A stretch of DNA of 64,000 nucleotides from Streptomyces poonensis (GCF_014650915.1 NZ_BMVW01000010.1:173782-237781), one strand, 5' to 3'; counted from the first letter of the stretch, positions 1 to 8,735 are shown. Notes: generated by a model from the sequence alone, not told the origin. Numbers and translations: made by a program.

Positions 1-4
1 ATAT

Positions 5-20
5 CTTACAGCTCTGTAAG
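5..20. promoter_or_regulatory. TetR-type operator-like inverted repeat
   Basis: Two perfect 7-base arms, CTTACAG and CTGTAAG, are separated by two bases. This architecture is typical of TetR-family operators. It lies 53 bases upstream of the SnoaL-like/DUF1772 pair, so it may control that pair, a gene beyond the window edge, or both. The regulator itself is not inside the window. Confidence 0.6.
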
Positions 21-72
21 GGATCGTTGGGATCGTAGCGGGGCGCAGCCCTGCCTGCCCGGCCGGAGCGTC

Positions 73-519
73 ATGCAACCTCAGGAAGACTCGAAAGTCC
101 CGGAAACCCTGGAAGCGCTGGAAGGCAAGACACCCGAGCAGTTCATCGCCGACTTCTACACCTCCTTCACCGAAGCCGTCGTCCGCGGTGAGGAGGACCC
201 CGTCGACCTCATGGCGCGGTTCTACACCCGGGACGTCGTACAGATCGCCGACGGCGTACGACTCGACTGGGACCGGCTCGCCGCCCACCTGCGCCCTGTA
301 CGCAAGAACCTGATCGACTTCCGGTTCGAGGTGCATGAGGCGCTGGCGGACGGCAAGAGGATCGCGGCCCGGTTCACGATTCACGCCCGGCTGCGCAAGA
401 GCGGGCCGGTCACCACGCAGGTGTGCATGTTCGCCGAGTTCACCGCCGAAGGCCTGATGCGAAGGGCCGATCAGCTCACGCGGACGCTCGACCGAACCGA
501 AGCACAGGACGGGGAGTAG
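73..519 (+). CDS. SnoaL-like / nuclear transport factor 2 family protein
   Basis: The product has 148 residues, the usual size of a stand-alone SnoaL-like cone-shaped alpha/beta barrel. After a short polar N-terminus it shows an alpha-helical opening (FIADFYTSFTEAV), a conserved segment around FYTRDVVQIADG, and a beta-rich C-terminal half ending FAEFTAEGLMRRADQL. These folds usually bind or isomerise small polyketide-like or steroid-like substrates; no specific substrate can be read from the sequence. The next gene starts 5 bases after this stop, so the two are probably cotranscribed from a promoter near the inverted repeat at 5-20. No signal peptide or membrane segment is visible. Confidence 0.75.
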   Translation: MQPQEDSKVPETLEALEGKTPEQFIADFYTSFTEAVVRGEEDPVDLMARFYTRDVVQIADGVRLDWDRLAAHLRPVRKNLIDFRFEVHEALADGKRIAARFTIHARLRKSGPVTTQVCMFAEFTAEGLMRRADQLTRTLDRTEAQDGE

Positions 520-524
520 CGCGG

Positions 525-1034
525 ATGCGGATACGACTTGCCCGGGGAGTCGCCCTGTTCTCCACCGGGGCCCTCGCGGGAGCCTTCGGCTACGGAGCGG
601 CCAATCTGGTGCCCACCTTTCGTGCCGTGCCGTTGGAGACAAGGCTCTCCTTCCACACGGAACTGATGCAGATGAACGGCATCACCATGCAGGGAGCCAT
701 GGGAGTGTCCGCGCTGAGCGCCCTGATGCTCACCGTCATGAGCCGGGGCACCGCGCGGTGGCTCGCCGGCGGGGCGACGCTGCTGGCGGTGTCGTCCTTC
801 CTGATCACCAGGCTCGGCAACGTCCCCATCAACGGCCGGATCAAGGAGTGGGCCGTGACTTCGGCTCCCCCCGATCACGCGGAGATCCTCGCTCGCTGGG
901 AAGCTTTCAACTACGCCCGCACCGGCGCCGCGTTCGCTGCCTTCCTCCTGCTGATCCTTCTGGTACTGCGTCAGGAACGCGTCGGACGGGACGCGGAAGA
1001 CGGCCGTACGCGTCGACCTGTTGCCGTGCCATGA
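525..1034 (+). CDS. DUF1772 (anthrone-oxygenase-like) membrane protein
   Basis: The product has 169 residues. The chosen ATG has GGGGAG eight bases upstream and follows the previous stop by 5 bases. About four hydrophobic segments are visible (near residues 5-25, 50-70, 75-95 and 130-150), and the C-terminal signature RWEAFNYARTGAAFAAFLLL is typical of DUF1772 membrane proteins, a family that includes anthrone oxygenases. A conserved N-P/I-N-like stretch (NVPINGRIKEWA) lies between helices 3 and 4. Pairing with a SnoaL-like protein suggests a small oxidative or detoxification unit under TetR-type control, which is inference. Confidence 0.75.
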   Translation: MRIRLARGVALFSTGALAGAFGYGAANLVPTFRAVPLETRLSFHTELMQMNGITMQGAMGVSALSALMLTVMSRGTARWLAGGATLLAVSSFLITRLGNVPINGRIKEWAVTSAPPDHAEILARWEAFNYARTGAAFAAFLLLILLVLRQERVGRDAEDGRTRRPVAVP

Positions 1035-1094
1035 AGGCAGGCCGACCACCGAGTGCGGTCTGCGCGCCGGGCGGTGGGACACCTGGACGATCGG

Positions 1095-1652
1095 TCACGC
1101 CCGGTCTGCTGAGCCTGCCGAGATCTTCAGAGCCGCACGCCATGCGGGACTGTCGACGTAGTGGTTGTCGAAGCGTTCCGCGGACTCGGCGATCTCCTTC
1201 GGGTCGGCCTCGCCGCGCATCACCCGGCCGAGGAGGCGCAGGTAGTCGAAGCGGTTCAGGCCCGGGGCGAACACGAACAGGACGTCCGCCTCGGCGCCGG
1301 GCGCCGCCGCGAAGGCGTGCGGGGTGTGCGGCGGTACGGCCAGGAAGTCGCCCGCCTCCAGGACGGTCACCTCCTCGCCCACCAGCACCTGGAGGGAGCC
1401 GCTGATCACGAAGAACAGCTCCGTCGCCCTGGTGTGGAAGTGGGCCGGTGCTCCCACGGCCCCCTTGGCGAAGGTGGACCGGTAGCTCGTGAAGCCACTG
1501 CCGGGGGTGTCCGAGTCGGCCAGCAGGGTCATCACGCTGCTCGGGTCGGCGCAGGTCTCCGCGTCCGCATGGCGGGTCAGTACCGCCTGGGCGGGCGTCG
1601 TGGTCATGGATGCGTCGGGCGTCGTCTGAGTCGTCGTCTGCGTCATGGTCAT
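1095..1652 (-). CDS. Cupin-domain protein
   Basis: The product has 185 residues. Residues 1-20 are a low-complexity Thr/Gln stretch, so translation may instead start at the second cluster of methionines (residue 16). The cupin core has motif 1 around PAHFHTRATELFFVISG and motif 2 around LAVPPHTPHAF, supplying the His/His/Glu/His ligands of a typical metal-binding single-domain cupin. The C-terminal part (FDYLRLLGRVMRGEADPKEI) resembles quercetin-dioxygenase-like cupins. The substrate is unknown. It is convergent with the DUF1772 gene and divergent from the FG-GAP gene. Confidence 0.8.
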   Translation of the reverse strand: MTMTQTTTQTTPDASMTTTPAQAVLTRHADAETCADPSSVMTLLADSDTPGSGFTSYRSTFAKGAVGAPAHFHTRATELFFVISGSLQVLVGEEVTVLEAGDFLAVPPHTPHAFAAAPGAEADVLFVFAPGLNRFDYLRLLGRVMRGEADPKEIAESAERFDNHYVDSPAWRAALKISAGSADRA

Positions 1653-1902
1653 GACCCTACGGATCCGGGTGACCCGGCAGCAGGGTCATTCCGCTGCCGT
1701 GAACGTGGGTCAATTCGGCTGCTGCCATCTGCCAGGCCGGTGTCGCGCCCGTCGGCGATGTCGCTGATCAGTGACGTCCCCTTCATCTCCCGAGGCTTAA
1801 CTTGCCCCAGTAGGCGACTGTATGCTCACCGAACTCACGTCCAGGGGGGACGTGTTGGGCCGCCGAGCTCGGCGGCCGCACCAACTGAACAAGGGGGGGA
1901 CG

Positions 1903-4900
1903 ATGCCAATAGGGCACCGTCGGCCGACGCGCTTGGGTAGCGCCGTCGCCACCGTCTCGTCCGTGCTGGCGCTCACGGCGGGCGCCGCACTGTCACTGCC
2001 TTCCGACGAAGCACAAGCCGCGCAGGCCACCGCGGGCACCGCCACCGAAGGCGTTCCCACCGCGGGCACCACCGCCGTAGGCAACGACGTCGCCATACCC
2101 GTGCCCGACACCGACGTCGACCGGCGGATCAGCGTGCTGGCGAGCACCCGTATCGGCGTGCTCTACCAGGAGGAGGGCACCGACGGCTATGTGTGGAGCC
2201 AGACCGGCAAGGTCGTGCCGGCCCTGGACGGTGTGCCGGCGGAGGACATCGTCGACACCCACGACGAGTACGACCGGATCGCCTACCGCACGACAGGGGC
2301 CGACGGTCGCACCACCTTCGTCTGGTACTGGCTGAACGACGGGATCAAGCGGACCATGACCGTGCCGAGCGGCTACGAGAACCCGCGGTTGAGCAGCGGT
2401 TTCGTCGTGGTCTCGCACCGGCTTGAGGACGGTTCGTACGAGTACCGGGTGCTCAGGGGCAACGGCACGGGAGGCGCGTACGACGTCCTGGTGCGGTTGC
2501 CGGAGGGCGCGACCGCCGAGGCCGCGCCGGAGGTCCTGGCGCACGACGGCAACGATCTCGTCATCCGCTACCAGAAGGACGGCCAGGCCGCGTACGGGAT
2601 CGTCAACGGGATCAGCGGTGCCGTCCAGCCGCTCCAGGCGACCGGCGCGGCGAGCAGTTTCCGGCTGACCGACTCCTGGGTGACGTGGTTCACGCGCGAG
2701 GGCGAGGACGGGATACGGATCCGGGCGCGCAGCAGCGCGGGGGGCGCACCCGGGATCCGTGCGGTGCCGACGACGTCCGAGGACAGCGAGGTCCTCACGT
2801 TCATGACGGGCGACCACCTGCTGTGGTGGGAGGGGCCCGGGTCGCCGCTGTACACCAAGCCGTTGAGCGGCGGGGAGCCAAAGGTCGCCGTGGCCGAGGC
2901 CGAGCGGGTGGCGCAGGCGGGGGAGAACGTGACCGCGGTCGGACGGGCCGTCGCCGGTGGCCCGCGTGCCCTGTACGACCTCTATCCGGACGGCACCGGC
3001 GCCCTCTTCGTCTTCGCGGAGCATGAGGTGACCCCCGTCCACCACGACGGCTCGGTGACCGCGCTGGACCTGGACCGCGGCACCGTACGCCTGCTCAACT
3101 CCCTCCGGGGCACGCAGACCCTGCACAGCCAGGACATCGGTACCGCCATGGCACCGGCCGGCGGCGCCGCCCTGACCTCCGCCGCCACCTCCGCCACCAC
3201 CGGCCCGGGCCGCTTCGCCGACGGCGGTGACGAGGGCCTGGCCCAGCTGGCCACCGACCCGGCCACCGGCAAGGACGTCCTGACCACCGCCGACGACCCG
3301 GACGGCGCCATCACGCTCCCGGGGAGCGACGGCAGGATCCTCGACGCGTCCCCGCAGTACGTGCTCTACGCGGGGAACGGCGGCACGGGCCGGCAGTACG
3401 TGGTCGACATCGCCGCCGGCACCGTCGTCCGCGAGCAGGCCGCGAAGGCCGCCGCGCTCGACCACGCCACCCTGTGGACCCCGTCCACCACCGCCGGCAA
3501 GGTCGTCGCCACCAGCCTGCGCACCGGCAAGACGGTCCGCACCCTCGACATCGGCTCCGGCTGCGTCCCTGACGACCTGCGCACCAACGGCACGCTGCTG
3601 TACTGGAGCTGCGCCGCCCAGAAGAAGGCCGGCGTCAAGAACCTCGGTGGGATGGGGCAGGCGTACTCCGCACCCGTCGGCGACGTACTGCTCGGTGACG
3701 GCTTCTACGGCTACTACAACGCGGCCGAGGGGTCGATCGAGCTGAGGGAGGTCATCAACGACGTCAACCTCCCCCTCGACGAGATCACCGGCGTCGCGCC
3801 CACCGAGGCCGCCGACACCCGCGGGGTCACCTGGGCGATCGACCCCCGCTCCAACAAGGTCGCCTACCTGGGCGCGGACGGCACCGTCCACGTCGTCAGG
3901 GCGTACATGGGCATCGGGCTGCCCTCCCGGCTGTCCGTGCCCGACTCCACCGTCCCGGCGTCCTTCGCGGCCGACGGCGGTGCCGCCCGGTGGAACAGCC
4001 GGTGGTGGCTGTCCAAGCCCGCGGCCTCCTGGAAGGTGACGCTCAAGAGCGCCACCACCAAGGCCGTGGTGCGCACCTGGACGGGCGGCGCGACCCGCGG
4101 CTCGGTCGCGGTCTCCTGGGACGGCAAGGCACAGACGGACGGCGCGCTGGTGACCAACGGCTCGTACACCTGGACGCTCACCGCCGTCCCGGCCGACGGG
4201 GCCGGCGACCCGCTGTCGTCCTCCGGCACGGTGAAGGTGACCGGGGCCGCGGCCGTCCGCCGGGACCACGCCGGCTCGGACGGCATCGGAGACGTCCTGA
4301 CCCTCAACTCCAAGGGCGACCTGACCATTCAGCAGGGCAACGGCAAGGGAGCCCTCTCCGGGAAGGTCTCCGGGGCCGGCTGGCCCACCTCGATCACGGC
4401 CGCCCCGTTCGGCGACCTCGACGGCGACCGCTGCAACGACGTGCTGGTCCGCTACAGCAGCGGCACGCTGCGCGGGTTCCGGCCCGGCTGCGGCAAGGCG
4501 GTGACGCCGAAGACCGCGTACACCACGCTCGGCACGGGCTTCCAGCAGTACAACGTCCTGACCTCGCCCGGCGACGTCACCGGCGACAAGCGCGCGGACC
4601 TCATCGCGCGCAACTCCAAGACGGGCGCGGTGTACCTGTACAAGGGGACCAGCTCCGGGAAGCTGTCCTCGCGGGTGAAGCTGTACGCGAACTGGAACGG
4701 CTACAAGAAGATCGTCGGTGCCGGCGACCTCAACGGCGACGGCCACGGCGATCTGCTGGTCCAGAACAAGTCCAACGAACTGTGGCGCTACGACGGCACC
4801 GGCAAGGGCCCGTTCAAGGCCCGGGTGAAGGTCGCGGGCAACTGGGGCTCGGCCTACAACGCGGTCGTCGGCGCGGGCGACCTCACCGGCGACGGCAAGG

Positions 4901-5022
4901 CCGACCTCGTCAGTCGTGACACCTCGGGCAACCTGTGGCGCAGCAGCGGCAACGGCAAGGGCTCCTTCGGCGCCCGCACGAAGATCGCGACCGGCTGGAA
5001 GGGCTACAAGGGGGTCTTCTAG
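1903..5022 (+). CDS. Large secreted FG-GAP/VCBS repeat protein
   Basis: The product has 1039 residues. The ATG at 1903 is preceded by AAGGGGGGGA with ideal spacing and opens a Sec-type signal peptide ending near ASLPSDEAQA-like residues 38-42; the frame is open further upstream but lacks a ribosome site. Residues about 60-650 form a long beta-rich region of unknown function that resembles a propeller. About 700-790 is a FlgD-like Ig module (WDGKAQTDGALVTNGSYTW). The C-terminal ~230 residues carry FG-GAP/VCBS calcium-binding repeats (GDVTGDKRADL, GDLNGDGHGDLL, GDLTGDGKADLV). It is likely a secreted surface or binding protein; no catalytic motif is visible. Confidence 0.8.
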   Translation: MPIGHRRPTRLGSAVATVSSVLALTAGAALSLPSDEAQAAQATAGTATEGVPTAGTTAVGNDVAIPVPDTDVDRRISVLASTRIGVLYQEEGTDGYVWSQTGKVVPALDGVPAEDIVDTHDEYDRIAYRTTGADGRTTFVWYWLNDGIKRTMTVPSGYENPRLSSGFVVVSHRLEDGSYEYRVLRGNGTGGAYDVLVRLPEGATAEAAPEVLAHDGNDLVIRYQKDGQAAYGIVNGISGAVQPLQATGAASSFRLTDSWVTWFTREGEDGIRIRARSSAGGAPGIRAVPTTSEDSEVLTFMTGDHLLWWEGPGSPLYTKPLSGGEPKVAVAEAERVAQAGENVTAVGRAVAGGPRALYDLYPDGTGALFVFAEHEVTPVHHDGSVTALDLDRGTVRLLNSLRGTQTLHSQDIGTAMAPAGGAALTSAATSATTGPGRFADGGDEGLAQLATDPATGKDVLTTADDPDGAITLPGSDGRILDASPQYVLYAGNGGTGRQYVVDIAAGTVVREQAAKAAALDHATLWTPSTTAGKVVATSLRTGKTVRTLDIGSGCVPDDLRTNGTLLYWSCAAQKKAGVKNLGGMGQAYSAPVGDVLLGDGFYGYYNAAEGSIELREVINDVNLPLDEITGVAPTEAADTRGVTWAIDPRSNKVAYLGADGTVHVVRAYMGIGLPSRLSVPDSTVPASFAADGGAARWNSRWWLSKPAASWKVTLKSATTKAVVRTWTGGATRGSVAVSWDGKAQTDGALVTNGSYTWTLTAVPADGAGDPLSSSGTVKVTGAAAVRRDHAGSDGIGDVLTLNSKGDLTIQQGNGKGALSGKVSGAGWPTSITAAPFGDLDGDRCNDVLVRYSSGTLRGFRPGCGKAVTPKTAYTTLGTGFQQYNVLTSPGDVTGDKRADLIARNSKTGAVYLYKGTSSGKLSSRVKLYANWNGYKKIVGAGDLNGDGHGDLLVQNKSNELWRYDGTGKGPFKARVKVAGNWGSAYNAVVGAGDLTGDGKADLVSRDTSGNLWRSSGNGKGSFGARTKIATGWKGYKGVF

Positions 5023-5046
5023 CGAGAAGACCGGCGAGAGGGCCGG

Positions 5047-5071
5047 CTGGTGGCGACCCGGTCGCCACCAG
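5047..5071. terminator. Hairpin terminator after the FG-GAP gene
   Basis: A perfect 11-bp stem (CTGGTGGCGAC / GTCGCCACCAG) with a 3-base loop starts 25 bases after the stop codon. It lacks a strong U tract, which is normal for Streptomyces terminators. Confidence 0.75.
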
Positions 5072-5075
5072 CAGC

Positions 5076-5123
5076 GGCTTCAGCACCGGCTTCAGCACGG
5101 GCTTCAGCACGGGCTTCAGCACG
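5076..5123. repeat. 12-bp tandem repeat, four copies
   Basis: Four head-to-tail copies of GGCTTCAGCACG (first copy ends in C) lie between the terminator of the FG-GAP gene and the end of the convergent SEC-C gene. Confidence 0.85.
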
Positions 5124-5127
5124 GGCG

Positions 5128-6147
5128 TCAGGCCGTCGGCACCCCGTGGCACCCCTCGTACGCCCGCCCCGACCCGCACCAGCACTCCGTGCCCCGCTGC
5201 GGCGGCCACTCCACGGCCCGCCCCCGCGCGGCCAGCGTCGTCGCGTACTGGGGGAGCAGGGTGACGTCCGACGGGGAGGACGCCTCCGAGGCCGCGAACG
5301 CCTCGTAGGACGGGACCGTGCCCGAGACGATGCCCAGGTTCGGGGTGCCGGAGGCGGCGAGTTCGCGCAGGCTGTGCTCTATGGTCGCCAGGTGCTCCTC
5401 GTGGGAGGGGTACTCGGACGACAGGGACGGGTAGTCCGCCAGCAGCTCCGCCAGTTCGTCCGCCGGCCAGTGCAGGACCGCCACCGGGAAGGGGCGGGAG
5501 AGGGCCGTGCGGTAGGCGCCCAGTTCCGCGCGCAGGCGGCTGATCTCCGCCTCCAGTTCGGCCGGGTTGTCCGAGCCCAGGGACCAGACGCGCTTGGGGT
5601 CGTGGAGCTCGTCCAGGGACACCGACGCCGAGTGGAGCGTGTCCGCCAGGGCGTCCCACTCGTCGTGCGGCGCGCCCAGCATCCGGCGGACCCGGTGGCG
5701 GCCGAAGAGCAGCGGATGGGTGGAGTACGGGGGCTCGGCGACGTCGGTGAGGAGGAGCGTGGCCCCTTCCGTGAACGTCTCCTGCGCCGCCTCCAGTTCG
5801 TCGTGGGCCTCCAGGGCCTCCGCCGCGATCACCCAGGGGGCCGGGTCGCGCGGGGCCGAGACGCGGATGCCGTCGATGATCGCCCGCGCCTCCGCCTCAT
5901 GGCCGTACTCCCACAGGTTGGACGCCTTGAGGGCGCGTACGAGGTGGGGGTGGTCCAGAGAGTCGGGGGAGGAGAGCAGACGGTCGTAGAGGGCGGAGGC
6001 GTCGGCGCGGGCGCCGGACAGCTCCAGATGGGCCGCGGCCTGGAGCAGGAGGTGTTCGGCGTCCTCGGGGTACAGACCGGCGGTTCGTTCCAGACGGGCG
6101 GCTTCGGCTTTGTGGTCGACGTTCTCGGCGGAGGTGTCGGGGCGCAT
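5128..6147 (-). CDS. TPR-like protein with C-terminal SEC-C metal-binding motif
   Basis: The product has 339 residues. The N-terminal half is a series of TPR-like helical pairs (residues about 10-130, for example DAEHLLLQAAAHLELSG and APWVIAAEALEAHDELEAA). The last 20 residues carry a SEC-C motif (CWCGSGRAYEGC), which binds zinc in SecA and many other proteins. It is probably a cytoplasmic scaffold or adaptor; the partner is unknown. The ATG lacks a clear ribosome site but lies 6 bases after a TACGGT hexamer on the coding strand, so the transcript may be leaderless. Confidence 0.8.
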   Translation of the reverse strand: MRPDTSAENVDHKAEAARLERTAGLYPEDAEHLLLQAAAHLELSGARADASALYDRLLSSPDSLDHPHLVRALKASNLWEYGHEAEARAIIDGIRVSAPRDPAPWVIAAEALEAHDELEAAQETFTEGATLLLTDVAEPPYSTHPLLFGRHRVRRMLGAPHDEWDALADTLHSASVSLDELHDPKRVWSLGSDNPAELEAEISRLRAELGAYRTALSRPFPVAVLHWPADELAELLADYPSLSSEYPSHEEHLATIEHSLRELAASGTPNLGIVSGTVPSYEAFAASEASSPSDVTLLPQYATTLAARGRAVEWPPQRGTECWCGSGRAYEGCHGVPTA

Positions 6148-6406
6148 GCCGACACCGTACTGCCGCCGACCGACAGAGGTGAGATATCCGCAGGCTGGTG
6201 GATGCGTGTGCCCGCCGGGCCGGTGTCCGTGCGCGCCCCTCGACCCGCGCGCGATGCGTCACGGGTCCCTACGGCCCCTCGCGCCCGTGCGGCAGTACGC
6301 TCCGGCGCCATACCCGCATGGTGCAGACGGAGGAAGGCATCCGGTATATCTGGTAGTCGTACAGGTCCAGTTGTGAGCGAATCGGGAAGGGGGGGGAAGG
6401 CAAGTA

Positions 6407-6736
6407 ATGATCGTCTACCAGCTCTTCCACGCTCTCTTCCAGGTTCTCCTCCAAGTCCTTCTCCAGGGACTGCTCCAGGCCGGTGTGCTCGACACCGCAA
6501 CCGGGACCTTCTCCGCCGCGGTCGCCCTCGCCGCCACCGCCGCGGCCGGTTCGGCCCTCGCCCTCTGCGCGCTGATCGCCTCCCGCTGCGCGCCCGCCGT
6601 GGCGCCCACGCGCGTACGGACGGCGATACGGGACCGTGAGCGCCGTACGGCGTTCCTGCCCCAACGCGATCCCGACGCCAAGGGCCGCACCCGGCCCAGG
6701 GCGCCCGGTCACGCCCTCCGGACGATCACCGCGTAG
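6407..6736 (+). CDS. Small membrane protein, DUF6412 family
   Basis: The product has 109 residues with GGAAGG six bases before the ATG. An amphipathic N-terminus (MIVYQLFHALFQVLLQVLLQ) is followed by one hydrophobic helix (residues about 38-60) and a basic C-terminal tail with the conserved segment RDRERRTAFLPQRDPDAKGR. This pattern is the DUF6412 family that commonly precedes a short YidC paralogue in Streptomyces, as it does here (117 bases). A role in membrane-protein biogenesis is inferred from context only. Confidence 0.75.
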   Translation: MIVYQLFHALFQVLLQVLLQGLLQAGVLDTATGTFSAAVALAATAAAGSALALCALIASRCAPAVAPTRVRTAIRDRERRTAFLPQRDPDAKGRTRPRAPGHALRTITA

Positions 6737-6853
6737 GGCATCCGCCACCACGTCACATCGCATGTCCCTGGGTGTGTCCCCGGTTGACTCCGCGCGGGTC
6801 GTCATACCGCCACTCACCACACCGGTACGACGAGACCCCCGGAGGGCTCACCC

Positions 6854-7585
6854 ATGTCCGTTCTCCTGTCCGCCTTCGCCACCCTGGTGGAACAGCTCGC
6901 CGAGCTGCTCCAGCCGCTCTTCCACGCCTCCGCGGCCGCCGCAGCGATCGTCCTGTTCACCGCGTTCGTACGGCTTCTCGTCCTCCCGCTGTCCCGGGCC
7001 GCCGCGCGCGGGCAGCGGGTCCGGACGGCCCTGCAGCCGAAGATCGCCGAGCTCAGGAAGAAGCACGGGCGGAATCCGGAGCGACTGCGCACGGCACTCC
7101 TCGAACTGCACGCGAAGGAGAAGGTGTCGCCGCTGGCCGGCATCCTGCCCAGCCTCTGCCAGATCCCGGCGTTCTTCCTGCTCTACCACCTGTTCTCCAG
7201 CTCCACGATCGGCGGCGAGAGCAACGATCTGCTGACGCACTCGCTGTTCGCCGCGCCGCTGGGGGACCGGTGGGGCGACGCGCTCGGCGACGGGGGAGTG
7301 TTCGGCGCGGCCGGGCTCGTCTACCTCGGGCTGTTCGTGATCGTCGCTGTGGTCGCCGTCTTCAACTACACGCGGACGAAGCGGGCGTTCACCGCGAGCG
7401 CCGGAGCCACCGCGCCGGCGGGCGGCGGTGACCAGCTGCCCGGCCTCGCCACCGCCACCAAGGTCATGCCGTTCATGTCGTTCCTGACCCTCGTCACCGT
7501 GGCCGTCGTACCGCTCGCCGCCGCCCTGTACATGGTGACCAGCACGACGTGGAGCGCGGTGGAGAGGATGCTGCTGTATCCGTGA
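6854..7585 (+). CDS. Short YidC/Oxa1-family membrane insertase paralogue
   Basis: The product has 243 residues, well below the ~400 residues of the housekeeping Streptomyces YidC, so it is an accessory paralogue. The ATG has GGAGGG seven bases upstream. Five hydrophobic segments match the Oxa1 core: helix 1 near residues 25-50, then a basic coiled region (QPKIAELRKKHGRNPERL), ILPSLCQIPAFFLLYHLF, and two C-terminal helices including VMPFMSFLTLVTVAVVPLAAALY. YidC proteins insert and fold membrane proteins with or without SecYEG. The last helix runs almost to the stop and there is no basic tail. Confidence 0.85.
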   Translation: MSVLLSAFATLVEQLAELLQPLFHASAAAAAIVLFTAFVRLLVLPLSRAAARGQRVRTALQPKIAELRKKHGRNPERLRTALLELHAKEKVSPLAGILPSLCQIPAFFLLYHLFSSSTIGGESNDLLTHSLFAAPLGDRWGDALGDGGVFGAAGLVYLGLFVIVAVVAVFNYTRTKRAFTASAGATAPAGGGDQLPGLATATKVMPFMSFLTLVTVAVVPLAAALYMVTSTTWSAVERMLLYP

Positions 7586-7636
7586 TCCGTAACCCGTAAC
7601 CCGTGATCCGTGATCCGTGATCCGTCGTCCGTGAGG
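7581..7636. repeat. Degenerate 7-bp tandem repeat
   Basis: Eight consecutive heptamers (CGTGATC, CGTAACC twice, CGTGATC three times, CGTCGTC, CGTGAGG) begin inside the last codons of the YidC gene, whose TGA stop is part of the first unit. Confidence 0.85.
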
Positions 7637-7748
7637 GCATGGTTACGGTCCAGTACGTGAACCGGGTATTGCGGACTGGACCGTGACCTTGGAGGATCGT
7701 CCAAGATCGCGAGGGCGCGCCAGGCCGAGGTCGAGGGAGATGGGGATC

Positions 7749-8606
7749 ATGAAGCTGCTGCGAGTAGGTACGGCGGGTTCGGAACGGCCCGCGCTGCTCG
7801 ACGCCGAGGGGGTCCTGCGGGACCTGTCGGGCGTCGTACCGGACATCGACGGGGCGCTGCTCGCGGACGACGACGCGCTCGGGCGGGTCCGGGCGGCGGC
7901 GGACTCCGGTGAACTGCCCGTGCTCGACGGTGAGGGGCTGCGGATCGGCCCGCCCCTCGCCCGCATCGGCAAGATCGTCTGCATCGGCCTCAACTACCAC
8001 GACCACGCGCGCGAGACCGGCGCCGAGCCGCCCGCCGAGCCGGTGATCTTCTTCAAGGCGGCGGACACGGTGGTCGGGCCGAACGACACGGTGCTCGTGC
8101 CGCGCGGGTCGGCCAAGACCGACTGGGAGGTCGAGCTCGCCGTCGTCATCGGGCGTACGGCCCGCTACCTCGGCTCGGCGGAGGAGGCGCTCGGGCATGT
8201 CGCGGGGTACGCGGTGGCGCACGACGTCTCGGAGCGGGAGTTCCAGATCGAGCGCGGCGGCACCTGGGACAAGGGCAAGAACTGCGAGACGTTCAACCCG
8301 CTGGGGCCGTGGCTGGTGACCGCCGACGAGGTCCCCGACCCGCAGGACCTCTCCCTGAAACTGTGGGTCAACGACGAGCTGAAGCAGGACGGCACGACCG
8401 CCGAGCAGATCTTCCCGGTCGCCGAAGTGGTGCGGTACGTCAGCCAGTTCATGACCCTGTACCCCGGGGACGTCATCAACACCGGTACGCCCGCCGGTGT
8501 CGCCATGGGCCGGCCCGAGCCGAAGCCGTATCTGCGGGCCGGTGACGTGGTCGAGCTGGAGATCGAAGGGCTGGGGCGGCAGCGGCAGCAGCTGAAGGAC
8601 GCGTGA
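7749..8606 (+). CDS. Fumarylacetoacetate hydrolase family protein
   Basis: The product has 285 residues. The ATG at 7749 follows GAGGGAGATGGGGA; an in-frame ATG at 7740 is a less likely alternative because its ribosome site would abut the start. The N-terminal ~70 residues form the family cap, and the catalytic FAH fold follows: KIVCIGLNYHDHA, the metal-binding DWEVELAVVIG, VAHDVSEREFQIER, and GDVINTGTPAGVAMG near the C-terminus. The family includes hydratases, decarboxylases and hydrolases of 2-keto acids in aromatic and sugar-acid catabolism; the precise substrate cannot be read. It stands alone and converges on the GlcG/HbpS-family gene. Confidence 0.85.
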   Translation: MKLLRVGTAGSERPALLDAEGVLRDLSGVVPDIDGALLADDDALGRVRAAADSGELPVLDGEGLRIGPPLARIGKIVCIGLNYHDHARETGAEPPAEPVIFFKAADTVVGPNDTVLVPRGSAKTDWEVELAVVIGRTARYLGSAEEALGHVAGYAVAHDVSEREFQIERGGTWDKGKNCETFNPLGPWLVTADEVPDPQDLSLKLWVNDELKQDGTTAEQIFPVAEVVRYVSQFMTLYPGDVINTGTPAGVAMGRPEPKPYLRAGDVVELEIEGLGRQRQQLKDA

Positions 8607-8645
8607 GCGCTCCGCTCGGGCGCGGTGTCTGACTGCGGGTTCGTC

Positions 8646-8687
8646 GGGGCTGGTCGCGCAGTTCCCCGCGCCCCTTGAGGGGCGCGG
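8646..8687. repeat. Common Streptomyces extragenic palindromic repeat
   Basis: The segment GGTCGCGCAGTTCCCCGCG is followed by the hairpin GCGCCCC-TTGA-GGGGCGC. From memory, this block is one of the most frequent intergenic elements in Streptomyces genomes; copy number was not checked. Confidence 0.65.
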
Positions 8688-8723
8688 TCGGGGCGCCGCG
8701 GATCACCACGGCGCCCCGACCGC
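8684..8723. terminator. Convergent terminator between FAH and GlcG/HbpS-family genes
   Basis: A perfect 15-bp stem (GCGGTCGGGGCGCCG and its complement) with a 10-base loop lies between the two convergent genes and can serve both strands. Confidence 0.8.
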
Positions 8724-8735
8724 TCCGCGGTCCCG

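Noticed and set aside
1647..1656. Perfect palindrome GGTCATGACC at the cupin start
   Set aside because: It arises from repeated ATGACC codons (Met-Thr) at the start and is too short to support an operator call.
1993..4746. A 917-residue minus-strand frame opposite the FG-GAP gene
   Set aside because: It has antisense shadow composition and no ribosome site, while the plus-strand gene has a signal peptide and repeat domains.
5076..5123. Possible CRISPR-like array
   Set aside because: The repeat units are directly adjacent without spacers, and no cas genes are present. The Cas4-like nuclease at 42484 is 37 kb away and is not linked to any array.
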